From positions 62,001-126,000 of the forward strand of contig NZ_LEKN01000013.1 in NCBI RefSeq assembly GCF_009761395.1: a DNA stretch of 64,000 nt. The letters are read 5' to 3'. The DNA comes from Ursidibacter maritimus (GTDB lineage Bacteria > Pseudomonadota > Gammaproteobacteria > Enterobacterales > Pasteurellaceae). Under the pieces are notes generated by a model. It ran no database searches. It had not been told where the DNA came from and saw only the letters and a program-made list of their open reading frames with translations. Positions 17,646-26,906 of the stretch are shown here, piece by piece (the first letter of the stretch is position 1; every line of letters begins with the position of its first letter). The translations under genes and the position numbers were made by a program.

Positions 17646-20315
17646 TTATTCTTCCACTTCTACTGAAGCTTCATCACTCTCTTCGCTGTCAATTTCACAA
17701 ATTCGCTCTAAGCTCACAACTTGTTCATCTTGAGCAGTACGAATAATGCGAACTCCTTGAGTATTTCGACCCACTAAGCTCACTTCATTAACACGAGTAC
17801 GAACTAATGTGCCTGCATCAGTAATCAACATAATTTGGTCATTTTCTTCAACTTGAACAGCAGCAACCACTTTACCGTTACGTTCGTTCACTTTAATTGA
17901 TACAACCCCTTTTGTTGCACGAGATTTAATCGGATATTCACTTAAAGCGGTACGTTTACCATAACCATTTTGCGTTACGGTTAAAATTTCGCCTTGTGTA
18001 TGCGGGATCACTAACGATACAACTTTATCAGTGGTTAAATTAACACTTGATGTTTCTTCAGCATCTTCATTTTCAACAGTTTCAATTTCCACCTCTTCTA
18101 TCTCATCAGCAGAGATTTCTGTGGTAGCTAATTTAATGCCACGCACACCTGTTGCCACACGTCCCATTCCACGCACTTGGGTTTCCGCAAATCGCACAAC
18201 TCGCCCTTGTGCGGAGAAGAGCATGATTTCGCTTTCACCATTAGTAATATCAACTCCGATCAACTCATCGCCTTCGCGAAGTTTTAACGCAATCAGACCG
18301 CTTGATCTCACATTGCTAAAAGCATCTAACGACACTTTCTTCACAGTTCCACTCGCCGTTGCCATAAAGATAAATTTGTCTGCACTAAATTCACCATTTG
18401 GAACAGGTAAAATAGCCGTAATGCGTTCGTTTTCTTCTTTTACCAATGGCAAGATATTAACAATTGGTGTCCCTCTTGCACCACGACTTGCTTGTGGAAG
18501 TTGGAAAACTTTCAGTTGATATAAACGTCCACGGCTAGAGAAACAAAGAATGGTATCGTGAGTATTCGCCACTAATAAACGCTCAATGAAATCATCTTCT
18601 TTCATTTTCGTTGCAGACTTGCCTTTACCACCACGACGTTGAGCTTCGTAGTCTGAAAGTGGTTGATATTTCACATAACCTGCGTGAGAGAGTGTCACAA
18701 CAACATCTTCCTGAGCAATCAGATCTTCTAAATTAATATCACCTGATGATGCGGTAATTTCGGTACGGCGTTCATCACCAAATTCCGCTTTCACTTTTTC
18801 TAGCTCTTCACGAATCACTTCCATTAAACGTACTGGGCTATTTAAGATGTGTAATAACTCACCGATAATCACTAAAATTTCTTTATATTCATCTAGAATT
18901 TTTTCGTGTTCTAACCCTGTTAAACGATGTAAACGTAATTCAAGAATTGCTCTTGCTTGCGCTTCAGAAAGGAAATATTCGCCATTGCGTACACCGCAAT
19001 TTTCTGGAGCATCATCAGGACGAGCAATATCAACACCCGCTGCTTCAAGCATTGGCGCAACATTGCCTAATGCCCAAGCGCGAGAAAGTAGCGCTTCACG
19101 TGCTTCATCTGCGGTTTTAGAATTACGGATTAACTCAATGACAGGATCGATATTTGCAAGCGCAATCGCCAAACCTTCTAAAATGTGTGCCCGTTCACGT
19201 GCTTTGCGTAATTCAAAAATAGTACGGCGAGTAACCACTTCTCTACGGTGTAGCACAAAGGCTTCGATAATCTGTTTTAGATTAAGCACTTTTGGCTGAC
19301 CGTGATCCAGTGCCACCATATTGATACCAAAGGTCACTTGCATCTGAGTTAGGGCGTAAAGGTTGTTTAAGACTACTTCGCCAACTGCATCACGCTTAAT
19401 CTCAATCACAATGCGTAAACCATCTTTATCCGACTCATCACGCAACTCGCTGATCCCTTCCACTTTTTTATCTTTGACCAACTCTGCAATCTTTTCGATC
19501 AATTTTGCTTTGTTCACTTGGTAAGGAATTTCAGTAACGATGATTTGCTCACGACCTTTAGCGGTGGTTTCAACACTCGCTTTTGCACGCACATAAATTT
19601 TTCCACGACCTGTACGATAAGCATCTTCAATCCCTTTACGACCATTGATAATGGCTGCCGTTGGGAAATCAGGGCCTGGAATATGCTGCATTAGTTCTTC
19701 AATACTAATTTGATCGTTTTCAATATAAGCCAAGCAACCGTTTAATACTTCAGTTAAATTATGAGGTGGAATATTTGTTGCCATACCCACCGCAATACCC
19801 GATGAACCGTTCACTAACAAAGCTGGAATTTTTGTTGGCAATACATCTGGAATCATCTCTTTGCCATCATAGTTTGGCGAGAAATCAACGGTTTCTTTAT
19901 CCAGATCAGTGAGCAGCTCTTGGGTAATTTTTTGCATACGAACTTCGGTATAACGCATCGCCGCTGGCGCATCGCCGTCAATTGAACCAAAGTTCCCTTG
20001 CCCATCCACTAACATATAGCGTAATGAGAACGGTTGAGCCATACGCACAATTGTGTCATATACTGCTGAATCACCATGAGGGTGATATTTACCGATAACA
20101 TCCCCCACTACGCGGGCAGATTTTACATAAGGCTTGCTAGCGGTGTTGCCACTCTGATCCATTGAAAACAACACTCGGCGGTGTACAGGTTTTAAGCCAT
20201 CACGCACATCGGGCAAAGCACGTCCGACAATGACTGACATTGCATAGTCAAGGTAAGATGTTTTCAGCTCTTCTTCAATACTGATGGGGGTAATATCTTT
20301 GGCTAATTCGCTCAT
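17646..20315 (-). CDS. gyrA: DNA gyrase subunit A
   Basis: An 889-residue type II topoisomerase subunit that cuts and rejoins DNA and wraps it for negative supercoiling. The catalytic tyrosine is Tyr122 (AMRYTEV). The quinolone region reads GDSAVYDT with Ser83 and Asp87, the susceptible form. The GyrA box QRRGGKG in the C-terminal pinwheel is present, so supercoiling ability is kept. Compared with E. coli, an acidic stretch of about 30 residues (about 729-762, [20 protein letters not shown]) is inserted between pinwheel blades. The acidic tail typical of the protein is short. Single gene, convergent with cca. Confidence 0.97.
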   Translation of the reverse strand: MSELAKDITPISIEEELKTSYLDYAMSVIVGRALPDVRDGLKPVHRRVLFSMDQSGNTASKPYVKSARVVGDVIGKYHPHGDSAVYDTIVRMAQPFSLRYMLVDGQGNFGSIDGDAPAAMRYTEVRMQKITQELLTDLDKETVDFSPNYDGKEMIPDVLPTKIPALLVNGSSGIAVGMATNIPPHNLTEVLNGCLAYIENDQISIEELMQHIPGPDFPTAAIINGRKGIEDAYRTGRGKIYVRAKASVETTAKGREQIIVTEIPYQVNKAKLIEKIAELVKDKKVEGISELRDESDKDGLRIVIEIKRDAVGEVVLNNLYALTQMQVTFGINMVALDHGQPKVLNLKQIIEAFVLHRREVVTRRTIFELRKARERAHILEGLAIALANIDPVIELIRNSKTADEAREALLSRAWALGNVAPMLEAAGVDIARPDDAPENCGVRNGEYFLSEAQARAILELRLHRLTGLEHEKILDEYKEILVIIGELLHILNSPVRLMEVIREELEKVKAEFGDERRTEITASSGDINLEDLIAQEDVVVTLSHAGYVKYQPLSDYEAQRRGGKGKSATKMKEDDFIERLLVANTHDTILCFSSRGRLYQLKVFQLPQASRGARGTPIVNILPLVKEENERITAILPVPNGEFSADKFIFMATASGTVKKVSLDAFSNVRSSGLIALKLREGDELIGVDITNGESEIMLFSAQGRVVRFAETQVRGMGRVATGVRGIKLATTEISADEIEEVEIETVENEDAEETSSVNLTTDKVVSLVIPHTQGEILTVTQNGYGKRTALSEYPIKSRATKGVVSIKVNERNGKVVAAVQVEENDQIMLITDAGTLVRTRVNEVSLVGRNTQGVRIIRTAQDEQVVSLERICEIDSEESDEASVEVEE

Positions 20316-20507
20316 TGAAATTTCCTAATCACGTTACAAAAAATCCCCATTGTCTCCGGGGCAAAAATTGGACGAGAGTATAACACAAAAGCGACATAAA
20401 CGGGGGATTTTCCTAATACGAAAAATCATTCAACCTTTTTGCAAAAAAACGCTAAAATGTTACCGCTTATTCTTAAAACAATAGCAACAACAAAAAAGGA
20501 GTGAACA

Positions 20508-20903
20508 ATGATTAAAGATATTGATGAACTAACAGAAGAACAGATTGAAATTTGTTTAAACAGCGGTACAGAAAGACCATTTACTGGCAAATTTTTAAAT
20601 GAAGATAGAGTGGGGACTTATCGTTGTGTGCGTTGTCATAATGCACTTTTCCGCTCTGACACGAAATTTGATGCAGGCTGTGGCTGGCCAAGCTTTTATG
20701 AAGCGATCTCAGAAACATCACTACGTTATTTGGATGATTACAGTTTAGGCCGCCATCGTACTGAAATCCGTTGCGGAAACTGTGATGCTCATATGGGACA
20801 CGTTTTCCCTGATGGCCCACAGCCGACAGGATTACGTTTCTGTTTAAACTCTATCGCATTGAATTTTAAATGGGACGAAACAGGCGAAGAAATTGATGGC
20901 TAA
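20508..20903 (+). CDS. msrB: Peptide methionine-R-sulfoxide reductase MsrB
   Basis: A 131-residue enzyme that repairs oxidised methionine (R isomer) in proteins. Four zinc cysteines are present: Cys40/Cys43 (CVRC) and Cys89/Cys92 (CGNC). The catalytic cysteine is Cys112 in LRFCLNS, and Cys58 in DAGCGWPSF can act as resolving cysteine. GHVFPDGP is the substrate loop. AGGAGTGA precedes the ATG. No signal peptide, so it acts in the cytoplasm. Single gene followed by a hairpin. Confidence 0.95.
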   Translation: MIKDIDELTEEQIEICLNSGTERPFTGKFLNEDRVGTYRCVRCHNALFRSDTKFDAGCGWPSFYEAISETSLRYLDDYSLGRHRTEIRCGNCDAHMGHVFPDGPQPTGLRFCLNSIALNFKWDETGEEIDG

Positions 20904-20905
20904 TG

Positions 20906-20932
20906 TTTAGGGCAGAATACAACTGCCCTAAA
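20906..20932 (+). terminator. Terminator-like hairpin of msrB
   Basis: TTTAGGGCAG pairs with CTGCCCTAAA around AATACAA, three bases after the msrB stop. The following bases are only weakly T-rich. Confidence 0.55.
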
Positions 20933-20933
20933 T

Positions 20934-20961
20934 TGTAGAAGGTCAGATCTGATCTTCTACA
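20934..20961. repeat. 28-bp palindrome, copy 1
   Basis: Two 13-base arms around a two-base centre, TGTAGAAGGTCAG and CTGATCTTCTACA, with one G/T mismatch. A near-identical copy lies at 24269-24296, on the other side of the cysteine-type ABC operon. It sits 112 bp before the first permease start and directly after the msrB terminator hairpin. Confidence 0.75.
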
Positions 20962-21072
20962 GATAATGTTGCCTCTTATTCTTTATTGTTATAAAAAATA
21001 TCATATTAGACTTTCATTTTTGATAGTAACCACCCAAAATTCCTTTCTATTATTTTTTCATTTAATTGCGAT

Positions 21073-21732
21073 ATGAATTGGTCCTACGTTGTTGATGCTA
21101 TTCCACGTTTTATTGATGCTGCATTTATCACTTTACAACTCTCATTTTGGGGAATTTTATTATCTTTGTTCCTTGGGCTTGTCATAGCAGTTATAACCGC
21201 CTACCACATTAAACCATTTTACCTTATCGCTCGTAGTTATATTGAACTTTCACGTAATACGCCATTACTTATCCAATTATTCTTTCTTTACTATGGCTTA
21301 CCTAAAATCGGCGTTCATTGGGACGGTTTTACCTGCGGCATTATCGCTTTAACTTTTTTAGGTGGAAGCTATATGGCTGAGGCATTACGAGCCGGTTTAT
21401 TGGCCATTCCTAAAGGGCAAATTGAAGCGGCAAAATCTATAGGACTCAGTCGCTACCAAATTTTTACTTATGTAATTTTTCCACAAGCTTGGGCAGTGGC
21501 AATTCCTGCATTGGGTGCAAATATTCTCTTTTTAATCAAAGAATCATCGGTAATTAGTGCAGTGGCGGTAGCAGAGCTAATGTTTGTTACTAAAGATATT
21601 ATTGGAATGGATTATAAAACAAATGAGGCATTATTCCTCTTATTTATCAGCTACTTAGTTATTTTATTACCGATTTCACTATTAGCACGTTATGCAGAAA
21701 ATCGAGTACGGAGAGCAAAATATGGGGTTTGA
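21073..21732 (+). CDS. Amino-acid (cysteine-type) ABC importer, permease 1
   Basis: A 219-residue HisM/GlnP-type permease with about five membrane segments. The cytoplasmic EAA loop that contacts the ATPase is clear: EAAKSIGLSRYQIFTYVIFPQA. RNTPLLIQLFFLYYGLP is the usual motif of polar amino-acid permeases. It is the first gene of a permease-permease-ATPase-binding protein cluster. The cluster's binding protein resembles the Campylobacter cysteine-binding protein CjaA, so L-cysteine or cystine is the likely substrate. No gene symbol is given because homologous systems differ in name. Confidence 0.88.
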   Translation: MNWSYVVDAIPRFIDAAFITLQLSFWGILLSLFLGLVIAVITAYHIKPFYLIARSYIELSRNTPLLIQLFFLYYGLPKIGVHWDGFTCGIIALTFLGGSYMAEALRAGLLAIPKGQIEAAKSIGLSRYQIFTYVIFPQAWAVAIPALGANILFLIKESSVISAVAVAELMFVTKDIIGMDYKTNEALFLLFISYLVILLPISLLARYAENRVRRAKYGV

Positions 21733-22396
21733 TTGGTTATTTGAAGGTGAGAATGCAAGCCGATTAGTACAAGGGTTATGGATAACGGCTCAAATATCTT
21801 TTATTTCCGTCGCTATTTCACTTGTGCTAGGTACCGCTTTTGGTTTATTGATGCGGATAAAAAATACGATTTTGCAGTTTTTCTGCCGTATTTATCTTGA
21901 AACAATTCGAATAGTGCCTATTCTCGTTTGGTTATTTATGCTCTACTTTGGGCTTTCCATTTGGTTTAACATTCATATTAGTGGTTTTTGGGTCTGTGTT
22001 TGGGTATTTGTGCTATGGGGAACCGCAGAAATGGGAGATCTTGTTCGTGGAGCATTAACTTCCATTGAAAAGCATCAAATAGAGTCAGCCAAATCCTTAG
22101 GGCTAACGCCACTACAAATATTTTGGTATATAGAATTACCACAAGGGACTAAACGTGTTTTACCAGGTGTTATCAATCTATTCACTCGAATGATAAAAAC
22201 TAGCTCACTTGCTGCTTTAATCGGAGTGATAGAAGTAGTTAAAATCGGGCAGCAAATTATTGAAAACGCCTTATTAACTAACCCAAGTGCTTCTTTCTTT
22301 GTTTATGGGCTAATTTTTGTTCTATACTTTTTAATCTGCTATCCTCTCTCGCTTTTCGCCTCCCGTTTAGAAAAACGTTGGCAAGCTGATTTTTAA
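21722..22396 (+). CDS. Amino-acid (cysteine-type) ABC importer, permease 2
   Basis: A 224-residue second permease of the same family, forming a heterodimer with the first. The EAA-like loop is ESAKSLGLTPLQIFWYIELPQG. The frame opens at 21692, but the ATG at 21722 is chosen: GGAGAG lies just upstream and it begins MGFDWLFEGENA like other permeases. It overlaps the first permease gene by 11 bp, so translation is coupled. A hairpin pair follows before the ATPase gene. Confidence 0.87.
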   Translation: MGFDWLFEGENASRLVQGLWITAQISFISVAISLVLGTAFGLLMRIKNTILQFFCRIYLETIRIVPILVWLFMLYFGLSIWFNIHISGFWVCVWVFVLWGTAEMGDLVRGALTSIEKHQIESAKSLGLTPLQIFWYIELPQGTKRVLPGVINLFTRMIKTSSLAALIGVIEVVKIGQQIIENALLTNPSASFFVYGLIFVLYFLICYPLSLFASRLEKRWQADF

Positions 22397-22410
22397 ACGA
22401 TTCTTTTCTA

Positions 22411-22430
22411 TGGTGGGATAAAACCCACCA
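22411..22430 (+). terminator. Hairpin inside ABC operon
   Basis: TGGTGGG / CCCACCA around ATAAAA, followed by ATTTTATAAC. A second AT-rich inverted repeat (TTTTATAAC with GGTTATAAAA) follows at once, ending near 22452. They lie in the 132-bp gap between permease 2 and the ATPase, so they may partly terminate or protect the permease mRNA. Confidence 0.5.
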
Positions 22431-22528
22431 ATTTTATAACTATAGGTTATAAAAAATAGCTCCTTAATCTTTGATTTTTTCATCAATTTTTGAAAAATAG
22501 CATCATTATTTTACAGAGATGTTTCCCT

Positions 22529-23260
22529 ATGCCATTACTTTCAATCCAAAATTTACGCAAAACTTATGGTGAAACGGTCGCCATACCCGATCTCAATTTA
22601 TCACTGCATAAAGGTGAAGTGGTAGTCATCTTAGGGCCTTCTGGTTGTGGAAAAAGTACACTACTTCGCTGTATCAATGGATTGGAAGAAAAACAAAGCG
22701 GTGTAATCACAGTCAAAAATATCGGTGAATTAGGCAAAGATATTAGCTGGGAACAAGCAAGACAAAAAGTCGGAATGGTATTTCAAAGTTATGAACTATT
22801 TGCTCATTTGAATGTGATTGACAACATTTTGCTTGGGCCTATAAAAGCACAAAAACGAGATCGTGCAGAAGCAGAAAAACAAGCAGAAACATTATTGGCT
22901 CGAGTTGGATTACTTGATCGTAAAACAGCTTTTCCACGAGAACTTTCAGGTGGACAAAAACAACGTATTGCGATTGTACGCACACTTTGCATGAATCCTG
23001 ATGTGATTCTATTGGATGAGATTACTGCAGCACTAGATCCTGAAATGGTGCGAGAAGTATTAGATGTAGTACTGGAACTAGCAAACGAAGGTATGTCAAT
23101 GCTTATCGTAACTCACGAGATGGGCTTTGCAGAGAAAGTCGCCGATCGCATTATTTTTATGGATAGAGGGAGCATCATTGAAGAAAGCGAGCCGAATCAA
23201 TTTTTTCATAATCCACAAACAGAAAGAGCCAAACAATTTCTACGTGGAATGGATTACTAA
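22529..23260 (+). CDS. Amino-acid (cysteine-type) ABC importer, ATP-binding protein
   Basis: A 243-residue ATPase that drives the importer. Walker [11 protein letters not shown]-loop [10 protein letters not shown], signature LSGGQKQR, and Walker [15 protein letters not shown] followed by the H-loop VTHEMGFA are all present. This is the polar amino-acid (GlnQ/HisP) subfamily. The frame starts upstream, but the ATG at 22529 ([11 protein letters not shown]) matches the family start. A gap of 84 bp containing uptake sequences separates it from the binding-protein gene. Confidence 0.9.
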   Translation: MPLLSIQNLRKTYGETVAIPDLNLSLHKGEVVVILGPSGCGKSTLLRCINGLEEKQSGVITVKNIGELGKDISWEQARQKVGMVFQSYELFAHLNVIDNILLGPIKAQKRDRAEAEKQAETLLARVGLLDRKTAFPRELSGGQKQRIAIVRTLCMNPDVILLDEITAALDPEMVREVLDVVLELANEGMSMLIVTHEMGFAEKVADRIIFMDRGSIIEESEPNQFFHNPQTERAKQFLRGMDY

Positions 23261-23269
23261 CAAACACCC

Positions 23270-23310
23270 AAGCGGTCAGTTTTTGTAAAAAATTTGCAAA
23301 ATCATACCGC
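23270..23310. repeat. Inverted uptake signal sequences
   Basis: AAGCGGT at 23270-23276 faces ACCGC at 23306-23310, with the TTTGCAAAA extension between. It lies between the ATPase and binding-protein genes. The stem is short, so it may only attenuate. Confidence 0.5.
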
Positions 23311-23344
23311 CTACTTATAAAAATAATCATCTAAGGAGTTTAAT

Positions 23345-24181
23345 ATGACATTTAGCACAACATTCAAAACATTATTGGCAACAGCAGTTGCAGTCTTTGC
23401 ATTGAGCGCCTGTGATAATGCAAACACTAGCTCAAATGCACCAGCCAAAGATAGCGTTGCTCAAATCAAAGAAAAAGGGGTAATTCGCATTGGCGTATTT
23501 GGTGACAAACCGCCTTTTGGCTACGTTGATGCTAACGGCAAAAATCAAGGCTTTGATATTGAAATCGCTAAAGAAATTGCGAATGATTTATTAGGTAGCC
23601 CTGACAAGGTGGAATTTGTTCTCACCGAAGCGGCAAACCGTGTAGAGTATTTAAAATCAAATAAAGTCGATCTAATTTTAGCGAACTTTACCCAAACCCC
23701 AGCTCGAGAAGAAGTGGTTGACTTTGCATCTCCTTATATGGTGGTCGCTCTTGGTATCGTTTCACCAAAAGGCGCACCAATTACAGATATTGCACAGTTA
23801 AAAGGGAAAACGTTATTAGTGAATAAAGGTACAACTGCAGATACTTACTTCACAAAAAATCACCCTGAAATTACTTTGCTGAAATTCGATCAAAATACTG
23901 AAACCTTTGATGCATTAAAAGACGGGCGTGGTGTTGCTCTCGCACACGATAATGCACTACTCTGGGCGTGGGCAAAAGAAAACCCGAATTTTGACGTTGC
24001 GATCGGTAGCTTAGGACCACAAGAAAACATCGCCCCAGCGGTACAAAAAGGGGATAAAGCATTATTAGGCTTTATCAATAAAGAGATCGCAGAGTTAAAA
24101 GCAAACGGTAAAATCAAAGTCGCATACCAAAAAACCTTAGTACCGATATATGGCGAGCGTGAAGATTTGTTAGCAAAGTAA
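23345..24181 (+). CDS. Cysteine-binding lipoprotein of ABC importer (CjaA-like)
   Basis: A 278-residue periplasmic solute-binding lipoprotein. The signal peptide ends in the lipobox ALSAC (Cys23). The family 3 binding fold begins GVIRIGVFGDKPPFGYVD and continues with EAANRVEYLKSNKVDLILANFTQTP and LLVNKGTTADTYF. These stretches closely follow Campylobacter CjaA, whose ligand is cysteine, so L-cysteine is the best guess; aspartate/glutamate (PEB1-like) is the alternative. AAGGAG precedes the ATG. It is the last gene of the cluster and, being separated by a hairpin, is probably made in excess over the permease. A 28-bp palindrome lies 88 bp downstream. Confidence 0.88.
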   Translation: MTFSTTFKTLLATAVAVFALSACDNANTSSNAPAKDSVAQIKEKGVIRIGVFGDKPPFGYVDANGKNQGFDIEIAKEIANDLLGSPDKVEFVLTEAANRVEYLKSNKVDLILANFTQTPAREEVVDFASPYMVVALGIVSPKGAPITDIAQLKGKTLLVNKGTTADTYFTKNHPEITLLKFDQNTETFDALKDGRGVALAHDNALLWAWAKENPNFDVAIGSLGPQENIAPAVQKGDKALLGFINKEIAELKANGKIKVAYQKTLVPIYGEREDLLAK

Positions 24182-24268
24182 CTACGCCTTGTATTGTGTT
24201 CAACTTATTCAAGAGTCTCCAATGAGTTTTCTTGGATAAAATAGAGGTAAATCTTTATTCGTAGAAGA

Positions 24269-24296
24269 TGTAGAAGATCAGTTCTGATCTTCTACA
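24269..24296. repeat. 28-bp palindrome, copy 2
   Basis: TGTAGAAGATCAG, centre TT, CTGATCTTCTACA: perfect 13-base arms. It matches the copy at 20934-20961 except at one arm base and the centre. A partial direct duplication (GTAGAAGA) precedes it. T-rich sequence follows about 15 bp later, so a role as terminator is possible here. Confidence 0.75.
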
Positions 24297-24386
24297 TTAC
24301 ACTTAAATTCTATCTACTCTTTTTATTTCTATTTACTCTGGATTTTATGCTACCATACCGAAAATTTTTCTTTATATAAATTTCAT

Positions 24387-24608
24387 ATGGCAACTCAATC
24401 TAAATACCAAGACAAACAACTTGATGAATTACTTAACGATCTGATTGTTACGTTAGAAAAACACAAAGCCCCAGTTGATCTCTCACTCATGGCATTGGGT
24501 AATATGGTAACTAACATTCTTGTCAGTAATATTCAAAATCCGCAACAACAGCAAGCATTAGCCGATGCTTTTTGTTCTGCATTAAAACAATCACTCAAAA
24601 CAAAATAA
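24387..24608 (+). CDS. yejL: UPF0352 protein YejL
   Basis: A 73-residue protein of unknown function, matching E. coli YejL at KHKAPVDLSLMALGNMVTNIL, the conserved core of this family. The family folds as a small helical dimer. As in E. coli and Haemophilus it lies directly upstream of yejM (12 bp to its ATG), so the two are probably one transcript. Confidence 0.9.
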   Translation: MATQSKYQDKQLDELLNDLIVTLEKHKAPVDLSLMALGNMVTNILVSNIQNPQQQQALADAFCSALKQSLKTK

Positions 24609-24620
24609 CAGTTGCCGCCT

Positions 24621-26354
24621 ATGTTAGACTTGCTCCGACGTATCCTTCCGAAAAATTCTCGCCAATACCGAGAAGAAACATCGCAACGAATTGCGTGGGG
24701 GCATTGGTTTGCACTCTTTAATATAGTCATTGCATTAACCATTTCATCTCGCTATGCATTTAATGCTGACTGGCCAAATACCTTGTTTGGTAAAATTTAC
24801 TTCTTTATCAGCCTATTTGGACATTTCAGTTTTATTGTTTTTGCGCTTTATTTACTTCTAATCTTCCCACTAAGTTTCCTCATTACAAATAGCCGAACAT
24901 TTCGGGGAATATCCGTCTGTGTAGCAACAATTGGAATGACGGTACTATTAGTTGATTCCGAAGTCTTTAAACAATTTTATTTACATTTATCGCCACTAGT
25001 TTGGGATCTATTAGTCAATCCAGACGAAGGGGAACTTAGCCGTCAATGGCAATTACTCTTTGTACCCATGCCAATTATTTTATTGTTGGAATTACTCTAT
25101 TCTCGTTGGTGTTGGAATAAATTACGCAGTTTTAATCGGCAGAAATGGGGGAAATATGTTGCCTTATTTTTCCTAGGTAATTTTATCGCTACTCACTTAT
25201 TATATGCTTGGTCGGATATGGCATTGTACCGCCCTGTTACTGCACAGAAAGCGAACTACCCGCTATCTTACCCAATGACAGCTCGTAGTTTTTTAGAAAA
25301 ACACGGTTTGGTTAATCGAGCGAGTTTGGAACAAGAAATTGAGGAAAGCGGTCGGTTAGATACTTTTTTTCTCAATTATCCAAAAAGTCCATTACAATTT
25401 GCTAATAAAGTTAATAAAATCAACCTTTTATTTATTAACCTATCAGGTTTAAGTAATAATGATATTACGGCAACCAAAATGCCTTATTTAACCCAAATCA
25501 GCCAGCAAGCAAGACGCTTTAGCCAACATTACACCGCAGGTAGTACAGCTGCTGAAAGCACAGCAAGCCTTTTCTATGGATTGAGTGGACGTTATTTAGA
25601 TGCGATTTTAAGTGAGAAAAAGCCATCCGTGTTAATATCCCGTTTACAGAATTTAGATTATCAATTTGGCCTCTTCTCACACAATAGTTTTGCAGATCCG
25701 ATTTATCATCGAGCCTTATTTGCTAACTTTAATCTACCGAAAACGACAAGTAATTTGGATGCAATCAAACACTGGAAAACCTGGCTAGAACAACGAATCT
25801 CATCGCCATTCTTTAGCTATTTAGATTTACATTTGCCGCCAGCAAAAGATAAAGAACAGCAAACTAAATTATTAGATTGGCAATTTGCAGATATTTGGCA
25901 AACGTTAGAAACCCAAGGGCTAACGAAAAGTACCTTGATTATCATCACATCGGATATAGCAGATAGCGTAGATCATGAAAATAACTTTGATCAACAAAAA
26001 ATTAAAGTGCCGATGATGATGTACTGGCAAGAAGATAGAGGAAACTATATCGGAGCATCGAGTCATCTTGATATCGTACCAACATTATTAAATCAATTTT
26101 TTGGTATCAGCAGCCCGATTCCACAGTATGCTCAGGGCGTTGACCTCACTAAGACGAATGAACGTAAATGGTTAATTGCATCTAACTATCATTGGAATGT
26201 CGCGATTATGCCAAATGGAGAGCAATATCATATTGATAAACAAGGCGATTTTATTCACTACAATGGTGATGGCAAAAAAGAACCCGATAGTCGCCCACCG
26301 CTTGCTCTCTTTTTACAACTGATTCAGCAAAGTAATCAATTCATAGAAAACTAG
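24621..26354 (+). CDS. yejM: LPS biogenesis-regulating inner membrane protein YejM/PbgA
   Basis: A protein of about 577 residues with five N-terminal membrane helices and a periplasmic sulfatase/alkaline phosphatase-fold domain. In E. coli YejM (PbgA, LapC) senses LPS at the periplasmic face of the inner membrane and controls LpxC breakdown through LapB. Conserved stretches are RIAWGHWFALFNIVIAL, LLVDSEVFKQFYLHLSP, and YPLSYPMTARSFLEKHGL near the linker. The ATG at 24621 (MLDLLRR) is chosen over the in-frame TTG three codons earlier. It links functionally to the surface polysaccharide genes further on, as it governs LPS supply. Confidence 0.92.
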   Translation: MLDLLRRILPKNSRQYREETSQRIAWGHWFALFNIVIALTISSRYAFNADWPNTLFGKIYFFISLFGHFSFIVFALYLLLIFPLSFLITNSRTFRGISVCVATIGMTVLLVDSEVFKQFYLHLSPLVWDLLVNPDEGELSRQWQLLFVPMPIILLLELLYSRWCWNKLRSFNRQKWGKYVALFFLGNFIATHLLYAWSDMALYRPVTAQKANYPLSYPMTARSFLEKHGLVNRASLEQEIEESGRLDTFFLNYPKSPLQFANKVNKINLLFINLSGLSNNDITATKMPYLTQISQQARRFSQHYTAGSTAAESTASLFYGLSGRYLDAILSEKKPSVLISRLQNLDYQFGLFSHNSFADPIYHRALFANFNLPKTTSNLDAIKHWKTWLEQRISSPFFSYLDLHLPPAKDKEQQTKLLDWQFADIWQTLETQGLTKSTLIIITSDIADSVDHENNFDQQKIKVPMMMYWQEDRGNYIGASSHLDIVPTLLNQFFGISSPIPQYAQGVDLTKTNERKWLIASNYHWNVAIMPNGEQYHIDKQGDFIHYNGDGKKEPDSRPPLALFLQLIQQSNQFIEN

Positions 26355-26374
26355 CGGTGAGATCCCCTGTTTTG

Positions 26375-26863
26375 CTATTGTGAATTATTGTTGATTTTCA
26401 CAACCGAAATGGAATTTTTTGGTGATCCTTCAATAACACGATCAGAATAGTTAAGATACACCACCGCTTTATTTTCAAAATCAATAAAGCGAACAACTTG
26501 CATAGATTTAAACAATAAAGATGTTTTGCGTTTAAATACTTGCTCTTTCTGCCCTTTCTTCGCGGCTTTATTCAAATCGTCATCTGAAATCTTACCTGTT
26601 TGCACACAGTGAATAGAGCCATCGGAAGTATCTTCTTCTAAACCAACAACCTCCTTTAATCCACCTTTTTCTGCATAAGAAAGATAGCAAGTCACATTTA
26701 ACTCTTTATCTTGGAAACCAACAACTTCAATTCGGTCATTTTTTCCCAATGCATTCCACTTAGTTGAAACTGACCCCAAGCGAATTAAATCATCACTAGC
26801 TTGAACCGTTGTATTCGCTAATAAACCCAACCCTAAAGCGAGCATTACGCCTTTGACTTTCAT
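26375..26863 (-). CDS. creA: CreA family periplasmic protein
   Basis: A 162-residue secreted protein of unknown role. A signal peptide (residues 1 to about 22, ending VQA) precedes the CreA domain. Core stretches are VTCYLSYAEKGGLKEVVGLEEDTSDGSIHCVQ and RKTSLLFKSMQVVRFIDF, ending VIEGSPKNSISVV, which match E. coli CreA. The E. coli partners creBCD are absent here, so involvement in that two-component pathway is not supported. Confidence 0.88.
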   Translation of the reverse strand: MKVKGVMLALGLGLLANTTVQASDDLIRLGSVSTKWNALGKNDRIEVVGFQDKELNVTCYLSYAEKGGLKEVVGLEEDTSDGSIHCVQTGKISDDDLNKAAKKGQKEQVFKRKTSLLFKSMQVVRFIDFENKAVVYLNYSDRVIEGSPKNSISVVKINNNSQ

Positions 26864-26906
26864 TTTTATTTCCTCTTGTAAAAAAATCTAGTTATCTTAC
26901 CGCTTA

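Noticed and set aside
18031-18519. 162-codon open frame antisense to gyrA
   Set aside because: It mirrors the conserved gyrA frame, has serine/threonine-rich biased composition, no ribosome binding site and no family resemblance.
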